Assembly: GCF_015354735.1 (NCBI RefSeq)
Contig: NZ_JACEFJ010000002.1
Coordinates: forward strand, 620,001-684,000
Origin: Pararhodonellum marinum
Lineage (GTDB): Bacteria > Bacteroidota > Bacteroidia > Cytophagales > Cyclobacteriaceae
Direction of reading: 5' to 3'
DNA: 64,000 nt
The translations under genes and the position numbers were made by a program. Shown here piece by piece: positions 8,358-17,272 of the stretch; position 1 is the stretch's first letter, and each line of letters begins with the position of its first letter. The notes beneath the pieces were generated by a model, which did not search any database, was not told the origin of the DNA, and saw only the letters and a program-made list of their open reading frames with translations.

Positions 8358-9929
8358 ATGCTTGTGTCTTCCTTGAGTAAATCAAAGTCAAATATTGCCA
8401 ACAGCATCCTCCTTTTTCTGTGCCTGATGTCATCCTGTAAACAGGATGTTGAGCAAAGAGCAGATCATCCGCGAAGACCCAATATTCTGATTGCCATATC
8501 AGATGACCAGTCATTTCCGCATGCATCGGCTTATGGAAGCAAAATGGTGAATACCCCGGCTTTTGACCGAATTGCCCATGAGGGAATTCTTTTCAATAAT
8601 GCTTTCGTAGCTTCTCCGGGCTGTTCTCCCAGTCGAGCAGCCTTACTCACAGGAATGAATACCTGGCAGATCGAAGAGGCAGGGACTCATGCCAGTTCGT
8701 TTCCCTTGGCATATATGGTCTATCCGGATTTGCTGGAAGAAGCAGGGTATTTTATAGGCTATACCCAAAAGGGCTGGGCACCAGGAAATTGGGAAGCCAG
8801 CGGAAGAAAACGCAACCCAGCAGGAAATGCCTTTAGTTCTCTGGTACTTGAGCCCCCTTTTGATGGCATAGTGAAAACAGACTATGCTGCAAATTTCAAG
8901 AAGTTTCTAGATGAGCGCCCAGAAGGAAAGCCTTTTCATTTTTGGTATGGAAGTTCAGAACCTCACAGGGTTTATGAAAAAGGTTCAGGCTTGGCATCTG
9001 GCAAGAAACTTGAACAGGCTGAAGTTCCTGATTATCTACCTGATACGGAGGAGATACGCGCCGATTTATTGGATTATGCCCTTGAAATTGAATGGTTTGA
9101 TCTTCATTTGTCTAAAATGATAGCCCTCTTGGAGGAACTGGGAGAACTGGAGAATACCATTATAGTGGTGACCTCTGACAATGGAATGCCATTTTCCCGT
9201 GCCAAAGCCAATCTCTATGAGGATGGCATCCATGTTCCAATGGCCATCAGGTGGGGAGATCAGGTATCGGGTGGAAGAATTGTGGACGATTTGGTCAGCC
9301 TGATTGATTTGACTCCGACTTTTTTGGAGGTTGCAGGTATAGGTGGAGAAGTCTTGGCGGTGATGGAAGGGAAAAGTCTGATGAACATTTTGAAATCCGA
9401 CAAGCAAGGCCTTGTGGATGAATCCAGAAATGCGGTATACGCTGCCAGAGAGCGCCATTCCAGTTCCCGATGGAATAACTTGGGTTACTCACAGCGTGGG
9501 GTAAGGACACAGCATTTTCTTTATGTTAGAAACTTCACTCCGGATAGGTGGCCAGCCGGGGATCCTCAGGAAATATTGTCGGATGAAACCTTAGGGCCCA
9601 TGCATCAGGCCTATTACGATATTGATGCCGCTCCCACCCAAGATTTTCTTGTTGAGCACGCCGATGATGAGGAGTATGGAAAATACTTGCAACTGAGTGT
9701 GGCCAAAAGACCAACAGAAGAACTTTTTGATATTCGCAACGATCCCTACTGTCTCCATAACCTTTCGGACAACCCGGAATTCAAATCAGACCTGCTAGAA
9801 CACCGACAGCTTTTGGGCGGCTACCTGATGAAAACCAATGACCCGAGAGTAACCGGTAACGGCGATATTTTCGAAAGTTATCCGAGATTAAGGGGGGTGA
9901 TCAGAAGCTTTCCCAAACCAAATGAATGA
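8358..9929 (+). CDS. Sulfatase lipoprotein (S1 family)
   Basis: A 523-aa sulfatase with a lipoprotein signal (lipobox LMSSC, Cys27), so probably membrane-anchored in the periplasm. The active-site motif CSPSR (Cys89-Arg93, within SPGCSPSRAALLTG) is the C-x-P-S-R site that a sulfatase-modifying enzyme converts to formylglycine. Metal-binding Asp49-Asp50 (ISDDQ) and the later TSDNGMPF also fit the family. No maturase, SusC/D pair or glycosidase is adjacent, so the sulfated substrate cannot be named. It is transcribed alone. Confidence 0.9.
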   Translation: MLVSSLSKSKSNIANSILLFLCLMSSCKQDVEQRADHPRRPNILIAISDDQSFPHASAYGSKMVNTPAFDRIAHEGILFNNAFVASPGCSPSRAALLTGMNTWQIEEAGTHASSFPLAYMVYPDLLEEAGYFIGYTQKGWAPGNWEASGRKRNPAGNAFSSLVLEPPFDGIVKTDYAANFKKFLDERPEGKPFHFWYGSSEPHRVYEKGSGLASGKKLEQAEVPDYLPDTEEIRADLLDYALEIEWFDLHLSKMIALLEELGELENTIIVVTSDNGMPFSRAKANLYEDGIHVPMAIRWGDQVSGGRIVDDLVSLIDLTPTFLEVAGIGGEVLAVMEGKSLMNILKSDKQGLVDESRNAVYAARERHSSSRWNNLGYSQRGVRTQHFLYVRNFTPDRWPAGDPQEILSDETLGPMHQAYYDIDAAPTQDFLVEHADDEEYGKYLQLSVAKRPTEELFDIRNDPYCLHNLSDNPEFKSDLLEHRQLLGGYLMKTNDPRVTGNGDIFESYPRLRGVIRSFPKPNE

Positions 9930-10105
9930 ATGACCCTTATGTTTCATTGTGACGGGCTCAGATTGATTTGAGTATATTGAACCTATTTTCGATATAGAAA
10001 TTTTTTACTAAAGTGAGATGGTGAATTATCAACTCCAAAGTGGTAGTTTAGAATTTGTTATTAACCGACTTTTGACAAATTCCGGACATGCCGCAGAATG
10101 AATTT

Positions 10106-11329
10106 ATGTTTTCCTTCCATAGTCAATACCTTTTGTTGGTAGGGATGATCCTTTTAGTTGGAGGTTGTCAAAACAATCCTGAAAAAACAACTCAGGATGC
10201 CATCAAAACGGGATTCAAAACGATAACTGATATGAGAAACCTATCAGTGGATATTCCCATCAATCCAAAAAGAATCCTCACCGTCAGCGATGGCATGATT
10301 GAGACGGTCATGGCCAACTTTGGAGTAATGGATAAGTTGATTGCAGTTGGGTCAAGTTGTTTGCAGAGAAACTTTGCTTATGAAATTCCCGGAATTCAAA
10401 ACAGTCTCCATTTCTCGGAGGGCATGAATCCGATCCGCTTGCTTTTTCCTTTTGTTGCCGAACTTCCCTTGGTGGCCAGCTCGGGTTTGCCCCTTCAATT
10501 GGAAAAAATCGCTGCACTGCAGCCTGATCTGATTTTGTTGAGAGAGGGTTGCTGCACGCTACCCAATCTTGCAGATCCAAAAAGTAAGCAGGCCTTGTCC
10601 ATTTTGTCTTCCTTCGGTATTCCTGTAGTGGTTTTGAAGGGGACCAACCAATTTGATCCACCTGATCTCAGCAAGTTTAACCAAGAAATTTCTTTACTGG
10701 GGGAAATTTTTGATCAAGAGGAAAAAGCAGCAGCATTGATCCGCTTTTTAGACAGTACCATCCACTTGGTCAAAAACAGAACCAACAGACTTACCAAAAA
10801 TGAACAACCCAGTTTACTCTTACTAGGACTATCTCCACTAGCCAGAGAAGGGGGAAGTGCCGGTGTCACCAAAGGGAAAGACACCATGGAAGGCTATATG
10901 ATTGAGCAACTGGTAAATGCCAGAAACGCCTATCAGGGATATGGAGGGAGGACATCCTCCTTATTGCTCAATACCGAACAGATATTGGCTTTGGATCCGG
11001 ATGTCATTGTTCTACCGACCGCCTCAGGCTACCATCCACCAGAGGAATTGTATGAGGCACCCTATTATGCCAAATTACAAAATCTCAAGGCTGTCAAAGC
11101 CAGAAAAGTTGTGGCCTTACCTTGGACCCCCTGCAATTGCTCCAAAAGGATAGAATACCCCATAGATGTCATGATGATGGCAAAGGTCAGCTACCCGGAA
11201 GTTTTTAAGGATATTGAGATTCATGATTGGGTACTAGAATTCTACCAGAGGGTTTATGGAGTAAGTGAGGAAAAGGCCAAAGAAATTCGATCAGTCATGT
11301 GGTTGGACTGGACGCTTGATGGGATTTAA
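10106..11329 (+). CDS. ABC importer substrate-binding lipoprotein (BtuF/FepB-type)
   Basis: About 407 aa. The start at 10106 (MFSFHSQYLL) leads directly into a lipobox (LLVGGC, Cys21); an alternative start lies at 10088. The fold signature is that of cluster A-II binding proteins: PKRILTVSDGMIETVMAN, then LQPDLILLREG and ALDPDVIVLP. Unusual features are paired cysteines (EGCCTLP and PCNCSKR) and a Trp-rich C-terminus (MWLDWTL), which could contact a metal or cofactor. It is followed by FecCD permease and ATPase genes. Ligand candidates are siderophore-iron, haem, cobalamin or nickel chelate; the hydrogenase locus next door makes nickel worth testing. Confidence 0.8.
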   Translation: MFSFHSQYLLLVGMILLVGGCQNNPEKTTQDAIKTGFKTITDMRNLSVDIPINPKRILTVSDGMIETVMANFGVMDKLIAVGSSCLQRNFAYEIPGIQNSLHFSEGMNPIRLLFPFVAELPLVASSGLPLQLEKIAALQPDLILLREGCCTLPNLADPKSKQALSILSSFGIPVVVLKGTNQFDPPDLSKFNQEISLLGEIFDQEEKAAALIRFLDSTIHLVKNRTNRLTKNEQPSLLLLGLSPLAREGGSAGVTKGKDTMEGYMIEQLVNARNAYQGYGGRTSSLLLNTEQILALDPDVIVLPTASGYHPPEELYEAPYYAKLQNLKAVKARKVVALPWTPCNCSKRIEYPIDVMMMAKVSYPEVFKDIEIHDWVLEFYQRVYGVSEEKAKEIRSVMWLDWTLDGI

Positions 11330-11333
11330 ATCT

Positions 11334-12365
11334 ATGGAAAAGGTTGTAAACAGAAAAAAAACAAATCAAAAGAAAAAGATATGGTTACTTTTTTTGATTC
11401 TGATGGTGGTTTTGTTTGCCTTGATATCTCTGAGCATAGGTCCTTATGACTTGGCGCTAAAGGAAATTTTTCAGGTCCTGTTTCAATTCAAAAATGGAGA
11501 AGGCTCTTTGGATGAAAGGGGTAAATTGGCGCAATTGATCATTTGGGATATCAGACTCCCCAGGATTCTAATAGCAGGATTGGTTGGGACTGCGTTGTCG
11601 GTTTCCGGTAATGTTTTTCAGGGATGTTTTCGTAATCCTTTGGTGGAGCCTTACATTCTAGGGGTGTCGAGTGGTGCGGCTTTTGGAGCTTCTTTGGCCA
11701 TTGTATTTCCAGTCCTGTTTTTTTCCATCCCCTTATCCGCTTTCATTTTTGCAGCGCTTACGGTCCTGATTGCATTGTCTCTCGGTCATATCAGAGGACA
11801 AATACAGACGCTTTCCCTCATTCTGGCCGGGGTGGTTATCGGGTCTTTTTTTTCTTCTATGGTATCCATTTTAAAATATATTTCCAATGATGCTGCCTTA
11901 AGGGAAATCATCTTTTGGCTGTTGGGGGGATTTTACCACAGCAGCTGGAATGAGATCTATTTAATTGCACCCATCATCCTTCCTGTGGCTGGTTTGGTTT
12001 GGTTTTTGGCTTGGAAACTCAATATCATATCCATAGGAGATGAGGAAGCCAAAAGTCTGGGAGTGGATCCAAGGAAAAACAAAATACTGTTGATTATCTG
12101 TGCGACGCTTTTGACCTCACTTTCTGTAGCCTATGTGGGCATCATTGCCTGGGTGGGGCTGATGGTACCTCATGCTTCCAGGATGTTGATTGGTCCAGAC
12201 AACCGATATGTCATTCCTCTTTCAGCCTTTATTGGAACGCTCTTTCTTATTTTTTGTGATACACTGGCTAGAAACCTAATCGAAGGTGAAATACCCATTG
12301 GCATTCTCACTTCAATATTAGGGGCACCTTATCTACTTTATTTACTCAGAACTAAAACCCTATAA
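11334..12365 (+). CDS. FecCD-family ABC transporter permease
   Basis: A 343-aa permease with about ten hydrophobic segments, starting at the ATG at 11334, 2 bp after the binding-protein stop. FecCD hallmarks are visible: RLPRILIAGLVGTALSVSGN..FQ near the N-terminus, NPLVEPYILGVSSGAAFGA in the middle and a GLMVPHASRML coupling segment near the end. A long basic N-terminus (KKTNQKKK) precedes the first helix. It forms the membrane channel with the ATPase at 12368. Confidence 0.9.
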   Translation: MEKVVNRKKTNQKKKIWLLFLILMVVLFALISLSIGPYDLALKEIFQVLFQFKNGEGSLDERGKLAQLIIWDIRLPRILIAGLVGTALSVSGNVFQGCFRNPLVEPYILGVSSGAAFGASLAIVFPVLFFSIPLSAFIFAALTVLIALSLGHIRGQIQTLSLILAGVVIGSFFSSMVSILKYISNDAALREIIFWLLGGFYHSSWNEIYLIAPIILPVAGLVWFLAWKLNIISIGDEEAKSLGVDPRKNKILLIICATLLTSLSVAYVGIIAWVGLMVPHASRMLIGPDNRYVIPLSAFIGTLFLIFCDTLARNLIEGEIPIGILTSILGAPYLLYLLRTKTL

Positions 12366-12367
12366 AA

Positions 12368-13162
12368 TTGCTACAGGTAGACCGTTTAAGTTTTCAATAT
12401 GGCAACCACTTGATTTTTAAGGAGGTCAGTTTTACTTTAAAGGAAGGTGAGCTATGTGCTATTTTGGGGATCAATGGCAGCGGTAAATCCACCTTATTTA
12501 AGTGCTGTATGGGATTTCTCCAGCCTTATGCCGGCGAAATTCACTTAAAAGATCAGCCCCTTGCAAAGCTTAAAACATCCGAAATTGCAAAGAATGTGGC
12601 TTATGTCCCTCAGGAGCATCCTGTCACCTTCCCTTTTTTGGTGAGAGAAATGGTGTTGATGGGTAGAACCACACACATCTCCAATTTTTTCAACATATCT
12701 GACCAGCATCATCTCAAAGTGGAGGAAGCCTTACAATCACTTTCACTCGATCATCTCGCGGACAAGCCCTTCAGTCAATTGAGTGGGGGACAAAGGCAAA
12801 TGGTGTTGATAGCAAGGGCCATCGCACAGGAAACGCCACTTATGTTGCTGGATGAACCCACCTCTTCTTTGGATTTTAAAAATCAACTCCTGATTTGGAA
12901 CATGCTTTTGGATTTAAAAAAGCAGGGGAAAGCGCTCTTTGTCTGTACCCATGACCCCAATCATGTCCTTTGGTTTTGTGACAGGGTGCTGGTGATGGAC
13001 AACCAAAAGCTCATAGCAGACGGTCCTCCGGAAGAAGTTCTGGGAACAGGTATTTTAAAGCAGATTTACGGCCCTATTTGTGAGATGAAACAACTGAGTG
13101 GCAGCAAGATGGTCATTCCTAATTATTTGGGAAATTCAGAAGGAGAAGGTTCCTCTTCCTGA
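12368..13162 (+). CDS. FecE/BtuD-type ABC transporter ATPase
   Basis: A 264-aa ATPase with a complete set of motifs: Walker A GINGSGKST (residues 34-42), signature LSGGQRQ (about 139), Walker B LMLLDEP and a switch His in CTHDPNH. The frame begins at a TTG 2 bp after the permease stop, so initiation is probably non-ATG and coupled. It energises the FecBCD-type importer. Only 18 bp separate its stop from that of the convergent hydrogenase TPR gene. Confidence 0.92.
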   Translation: MLQVDRLSFQYGNHLIFKEVSFTLKEGELCAILGINGSGKSTLFKCCMGFLQPYAGEIHLKDQPLAKLKTSEIAKNVAYVPQEHPVTFPFLVREMVLMGRTTHISNFFNISDQHHLKVEEALQSLSLDHLADKPFSQLSGGQRQMVLIARAIAQETPLMLLDEPTSSLDFKNQLLIWNMLLDLKKQGKALFVCTHDPNHVLWFCDRVLVMDNQKLIADGPPEEVLGTGILKQIYGPICEMKQLSGSKMVIPNYLGNSEGEGSSS

Positions 13163-13180
13163 TTATGGGTTTTTAGGACT

Positions 13181-14701
13181 TTAAGGATTTTCTTCTTCTG
13201 CTATGATTGTTTTCAGTTGATCTAATTTTTCCTGATGGATTTTGGCATCTTGGATAAAATCTTCTCCTGCATTGATTTCCAGAAGCTCATTGATTCTGCT
13301 CTGCATTTCATGCAGTCGGCCGGGATTGTTCTCATCATGTGAATTGTCTGCATTCCAACATGCCTCCAGGTAGTTTAAGAGGGTGATACTTCTTTCCATA
13401 GGAAATTCCTCGGCATTTCTTATAGAAAGTGCTTCCTGAAAATAACTCAATGCCTTGACAAAATTGTCCGACCTTACGGCCTGTGGATATTTCATAAGCG
13501 CATTTCCGTAATGATTGCATACGCGGGCATGATCATAGGGAAAATCTTCTTTGTTAAATATGGATAAGGCTTCTTGAAAGGATGATGCAGAAACTGCAGC
13601 CCAAATGCTTTTCTTTTTTGCTTCGTCCGGTATTTCTGAATAGACGATCCCAAGGTTTTCCTGGATTTCAGCATATGCCAGGGGAAAATGCTCTTTCTTA
13701 AAAAACCGACTGGCCTGCTGATAGGCATCCATGGCAGATTTATAAAACTGTGGGTTACCATTTTGGGCCCAAGTGGTCAGCAATCTGGCTTTTTTTAACA
13801 AAGCCTGAAAGGCAAACTCGTCCAAATCTTCTTTCTGAAACAGTTTGACAGCCTTGGTGTAATATCCCAGTGCTTCAGCATAACTTCCCGAAATGGATGC
13901 AATGAGACCTGCATCCAATAGACATTGTGCCTCTTCGATTTTGAAGCCATGAATGTCATAATAGGTGACGCATTTCCATATGGTGTCTTTAAGAGATTCC
14001 AAGTGTTCGGCATCATAGGGCGGACTGAGCTGTTGGGTATGCAAATGAGACAGGCTGCTTTGGATTTTCATTTTTGCTTCCATGGAAACCTCAGGCAAAT
14101 TAATTTTATGAAGGAAACCTTCTGCCTCTTCATACCTTCCTTGATCAAAAAGATAATTGAAAAAATGAAATGCAGTAAATGCAGCGTATTCTTCACTAGG
14201 AGCTGAAAAAACAGCCTCTCTGTAGTAATAATCTATTTGGGTTTCTTCACAATTTCCATAATGGCGCACCACAGCGTGATTATGCATCAAGCGGTAATCG
14301 TCAAAATCCTGGTAAGTTTCCACCGCGAGGGATTTAGGATCCATTGGGTCTCCGGTAAGCAACTGAAAGATGTGCTCCAATTCCGATTTGAGTACAGGAT
14401 CGGACTGTACAAGATGAAGAGATTTGTCCAATTCGCCCAATCTCAACATGACCAAAGCCATCAGGATGTTTTCTTTGAAAAGGATTTTTTCGGGAAGCAG
14501 GTAGGGAGGCATGGAGTTTTGCCAGTCTACAGGGAAAGAAATGTATCCATTTTCGACAATTAGGTGAGTGGCCGTAGCTGAAGGTTTTTGGGACAGTATG
14601 TCACCAAAATCCACCCACGCTTCTATTTTGAACTCGAAATAAACGGATTCTTTGATTTCCTCCCAGAGCGCTTTTTCACAGAATAACTTGATCATACGCA
14701 T
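13181..14701 (-). CDS. TPR-repeat protein of the hydrogenase operon
   Basis: A 506-aa cytosolic protein without signal peptide or membrane helix. Its C-terminal half (about 230-500) consists of tetratricopeptide-like helix pairs such as GSYAEALGYYTKAVKLFQ, YKSAMDAYQQASRFFK and NFVKALSYFQEALSI. The N-terminal half is unknown. It is the last gene of the hupSL transcript and overlaps the 128-aa gene. A TPR protein is also part of the extended hyp operon of Nostoc (alr0691, from memory), where a role in hydrogenase maturation was proposed, so a scaffold or assembly role is inferred here. Confidence 0.75.
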   Translation of the reverse strand: MRMIKLFCEKALWEEIKESVYFEFKIEAWVDFGDILSQKPSATATHLIVENGYISFPVDWQNSMPPYLLPEKILFKENILMALVMLRLGELDKSLHLVQSDPVLKSELEHIFQLLTGDPMDPKSLAVETYQDFDDYRLMHNHAVVRHYGNCEETQIDYYYREAVFSAPSEEYAAFTAFHFFNYLFDQGRYEEAEGFLHKINLPEVSMEAKMKIQSSLSHLHTQQLSPPYDAEHLESLKDTIWKCVTYYDIHGFKIEEAQCLLDAGLIASISGSYAEALGYYTKAVKLFQKEDLDEFAFQALLKKARLLTTWAQNGNPQFYKSAMDAYQQASRFFKKEHFPLAYAEIQENLGIVYSEIPDEAKKKSIWAAVSASSFQEALSIFNKEDFPYDHARVCNHYGNALMKYPQAVRSDNFVKALSYFQEALSIRNAEEFPMERSITLLNYLEACWNADNSHDENNPGRLHEMQSRINELLEINAGEDFIQDAKIHQEKLDQLKTIIAEEENP

Positions 14702-15078
14702 AAATTTATTTCAAGAATACCTTCATTCTCGTTGAAAAGGTATTTCAATTCTCTATTGTGCTTGGATATATGGGGCCAATCTGCAAAAAATTCCTGCAGA
14801 GAAATGGATTTGTCTCCCCTGACATTCTTCTGCTTGACAAAAAGCATGATGGGTTTATGCTTTGCTTTGAAACCCACATTGCTGACATTGGCGAGAAGCA
14901 ATTTGTTTTCTTCATTGATAAATGAGGCAAAAACCTGCCGGCTTTCTCCAATGAACCCTTCCGCCACATCCAAATAAAGGACCAAATGCTGATTGAATAG
15001 CTGTACTGGAGTTTCCAGCATTTTTGTCAACGGAGGGATTATTCGATTGAAATCAAAGGCTCTTTCCATGTTGTTCAC
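14692..15078 (-). CDS. Hypothetical hydrogenase-operon protein, 128 aa
   Basis: A 128-aa soluble protein that I do not recognise. It overlaps the protease gene by 26 bp upstream and the TPR gene by 10 bp downstream, which supports real, coupled translation. Initiation may be at 15078 or at the ATG at 15069. It has a mixed alpha/beta pattern, a single Cys near the C-terminus and no metal motif. Its place between the protease and TPR genes suggests an accessory of the large subunit or of enzyme assembly, by context only. Confidence 0.6.
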   Translation of the reverse strand: MNNMERAFDFNRIIPPLTKMLETPVQLFNQHLVLYLDVAEGFIGESRQVFASFINEENKLLLANVSNVGFKAKHKPIMLFVKQKNVRGDKSISLQEFFADWPHISKHNRELKYLFNENEGILEINLCV

Positions 15079-15553
15079 ACAATTCTAAGTCAGACATGAT
15101 TTTTTCTGTAAGAGACTTGGCCGCTGCTGCGATGACAGGAGACATGCCCACTTTCAATTTGGTATCTGTAATAGAAACCAGGTATACGGTGATGTCATTC
15201 TCAGGAAATTCATCCCGAAAGATTTTTTTGGCATAGGAAAGTGCTTGATCCCATTTTAGGCTATGAAGGAAAACCATTGGATCATCTTGTATAGAAGATT
15301 TAATTTCTTCGGCCGGCATTTTAAAGAGGCTTCCATCTTCATGTCCGGAGTTGATTACCCCATCTACCAATAGCATTCTATCGTGATTCTTTAGGGAAAA
15401 CAAGACTTCAAAGGCAGAGGTCCCCATATCGATAATGGTGAGTTGTTCTGGAATAGGGTTCAATTTCTCCTTCAGTAGTCTAATGACTTCACATCCCACA
15501 GCGTCATCACTCCTTACCGGATTACCAAAACCCAATATGGCGGTTTTCTTCAT
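15053..15553 (-). CDS. hupD: [NiFe] hydrogenase maturation protease (HupD/HyaD family)
   Basis: A 166-aa M52 peptidase. The N-terminal GFGNPVRSDDAVG (residues 8-20) is the family signature, and its acidic residues, with a later Asp and His, normally hold the nickel of the precursor large subunit. The enzyme clips the C-terminal peptide of HupL after nickel insertion. It lies 117 bp downstream of hupL, a gap that contains a hairpin and a perfect palindrome, so its expression may be uncoupled from the structural genes. Confidence 0.9.
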   Translation of the reverse strand: MKKTAILGFGNPVRSDDAVGCEVIRLLKEKLNPIPEQLTIIDMGTSAFEVLFSLKNHDRMLLVDGVINSGHEDGSLFKMPAEEIKSSIQDDPMVFLHSLKWDQALSYAKKIFRDEFPENDITVYLVSITDTKLKVGMSPVIAAAAKSLTEKIMSDLELCEQHGKSL

Positions 15554-15574
15554 GTCAAACGGATTAAATCAAAG

Positions 15575-15588
15575 GGGAGCATGCTCCC
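15575..15588. promoter_or_regulatory. Perfect 14-bp palindrome before the protease gene
   Basis: GGGAGCATGCTCCC is fully self-complementary and lies 21 bp upstream of the protease ATG (15553, minus strand). It could be a protein-binding site or a hairpin in the leader. Function unknown. Confidence 0.4.
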
Positions 15589-15622
15589 ATTGGTTATGAT
15601 TTTGGTTTTTTGGAAAAACATA

Positions 15623-15654
15623 AAAAGTGGAAACCTAATCAGATTTCCACTTTT
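15623..15654 (-). terminator. Hairpin between hupL and the protease gene
   Basis: Arms AAAAGTGGAAA (15623-15633) and TTTCCACTTTT (15644-15654) give an 11-bp stem with a 10-nt loop, 16 bp after the hupL stop, followed on the minus strand by a T-rich stretch. It may terminate part of the transcripts or protect the hupSL mRNA 3' end, giving more structural than maturation transcripts. Confidence 0.6.
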
Positions 15655-15670
15655 CTGCAGGAAGAGGAAT

Positions 15671-17263
15671 TTATAATTTGAATTTTGTAAGTTCTTTACC
15701 GCTTTTGCCGTCATGGGCATGGACGGTACATACCAGGCAGCTGTCAAATGAACGGGCCACCATACCTACTTCTACAGGATCGTGAGGATCTTCTATTTCA
15801 GTGCCTTCCAAAGCCGCTTCTATGGGACCGGGGTTTCCCTTCCCATCATTAGGACCCACATTCCAGGTAGTAGGTGCCATTACCTGATAATTTTCAATGA
15901 CGCCATCTTTGATTTCTACCCAGTGCGCCAGTGCTCCTCTGGCTGCCTCGGTAGCCCCCCAGCCTTTGCCGTCTTTTTCTTCCGGCTTGATGTAGAATTC
16001 ACCATCCAAGTCAATCTGACCTAGCCATTGATTGAGGTATTCGTAAAGTCTAGGGGCTTCATGTAGCCTTGCAAGCGTTCTGGTAAATACGGAGGGACCC
16101 AATTTATCCATAATATCCAAAAACAAAGGGTCTCTGTTTTGGTGGTCAAGATTATCAGGATTTCCTGCCATGATTACTCTCGACAAGGGTCCTGCTTCCG
16201 CTGCAAACCCCATATACCTTGGGGATTTGGACCAGCTGTATTTGCCTGAAAAATCAGTGTTCTCAAGATTTTGTGAGGGTACAGGAGTGGGTATGGGTTC
16301 ATCCCATGGGTGTGCAGGTGGCACCTGTTTGTACCAGGCATGATCCACATGTTCCTGTATGTCCAGATGGTTCAATGGATGGAACTTGGCTCCGTCATAG
16401 AATCCTCCTGCTGAGATCACGGCATCATTTCTGGTCTCGATGGTTGGGAAGTTATATTTGTCCTTGTGCAGGTAAGTGCCATAAGCAATGAATTTACCGA
16501 CACCCTGACCAAATTTATCAAGACCAAATTCCAAACCAGCTCGGATGAATAATCCCAAATCACTGTTTCTTTGGCTTTCGTTTTCCTCCACCCATGCCAG
16601 CAAATCATCCCAGGACTTGACCTGCAAGTACCTTTCAATAGAGCAGCCCAGGAAATTGGTTTCCAGCCACCTGTTTCTAAAATGGTTTAAAATCGCATGG
16701 GCTCTCGTGATGTCCTTAAGTGTAGGTGCACACATGACCCCTCCAGGGACCATATAGGATGAGTGAGGCCATTGTCCACCAAAAATGGCATACACCTCAA
16801 CGGGCAATGCAGAAGCAGTAAGTCCTGTTTGGAAAGAAGTGCCCACATAGGCAGCAAATCTTTTGGTTACTTCCTCATAGAGAGGTTTATTGGCAAATTT
16901 TTTATTGGCCATATCGGTAGCAAAGATGGCATAGAACCACCTTGGGATACTCTGAATCGTTTCTGAAGCCTGACCGATTGCCCTCAGCAGAAGTGCATTG
17001 GGTGTAAGTTGGGTTTTCCAAATGGTATCCAAAGCGGAGGAGGCGCAATAGAGGTGAGATCCTCCGCATATTCCACAAATTCTCGGAGTGACAATCAAAC
17101 CTGACTGAGGGTCTTTCCCTGCCATAATCTGTTCGAACCCACGGAACATGGCCGCCTGGGTGTGGGCCCTGGTTACCACGCCGTTTTCCATATATACTTT
17201 TACATCCAAGTCCCCTTCCACACGACCGACGGGGGATATGTTTAATTCTTTGAAATTTGACAT
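15671..17263 (-). CDS. hupL: [NiFe] uptake hydrogenase large subunit, group 2a-like
   Basis: A 530-aa catalytic subunit. The N-terminal nickel motif RICGICGGSH contributes Cys63 and Cys66, and the C-terminal motif DSCLVCTVH contributes Cys509 and Cys512. A 15-residue tail after His515 is the peptide removed by the maturation protease, so this is a catalytic enzyme and not an H2 sensor of the HupUV type, which lacks such a tail. RVEGDLDVKVYMENG at the N-terminus and the DSC (instead of DPC) spelling fit group 2a hydrogenases of cyanobacteria and mycobacteria, from memory. It lies 9 bp downstream of hupS. The likely role is H2 oxidation in the cytoplasm. Confidence 0.93.
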   Translation of the reverse strand: MSNFKELNISPVGRVEGDLDVKVYMENGVVTRAHTQAAMFRGFEQIMAGKDPQSGLIVTPRICGICGGSHLYCASSALDTIWKTQLTPNALLLRAIGQASETIQSIPRWFYAIFATDMANKKFANKPLYEEVTKRFAAYVGTSFQTGLTASALPVEVYAIFGGQWPHSSYMVPGGVMCAPTLKDITRAHAILNHFRNRWLETNFLGCSIERYLQVKSWDDLLAWVEENESQRNSDLGLFIRAGLEFGLDKFGQGVGKFIAYGTYLHKDKYNFPTIETRNDAVISAGGFYDGAKFHPLNHLDIQEHVDHAWYKQVPPAHPWDEPIPTPVPSQNLENTDFSGKYSWSKSPRYMGFAAEAGPLSRVIMAGNPDNLDHQNRDPLFLDIMDKLGPSVFTRTLARLHEAPRLYEYLNQWLGQIDLDGEFYIKPEEKDGKGWGATEAARGALAHWVEIKDGVIENYQVMAPTTWNVGPNDGKGNPGPIEAALEGTEIEDPHDPVEVGMVARSFDSCLVCTVHAHDGKSGKELTKFKL

Positions 17264-17272
17264 TGCCTTAGG

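Noticed and set aside
15554-15670. A small gene overlapping the hupL 3' end
   Set aside because: The frame at 15550-15747 is a shadow of hupL with no independent support; the gap is better explained by the hairpin and palindrome.
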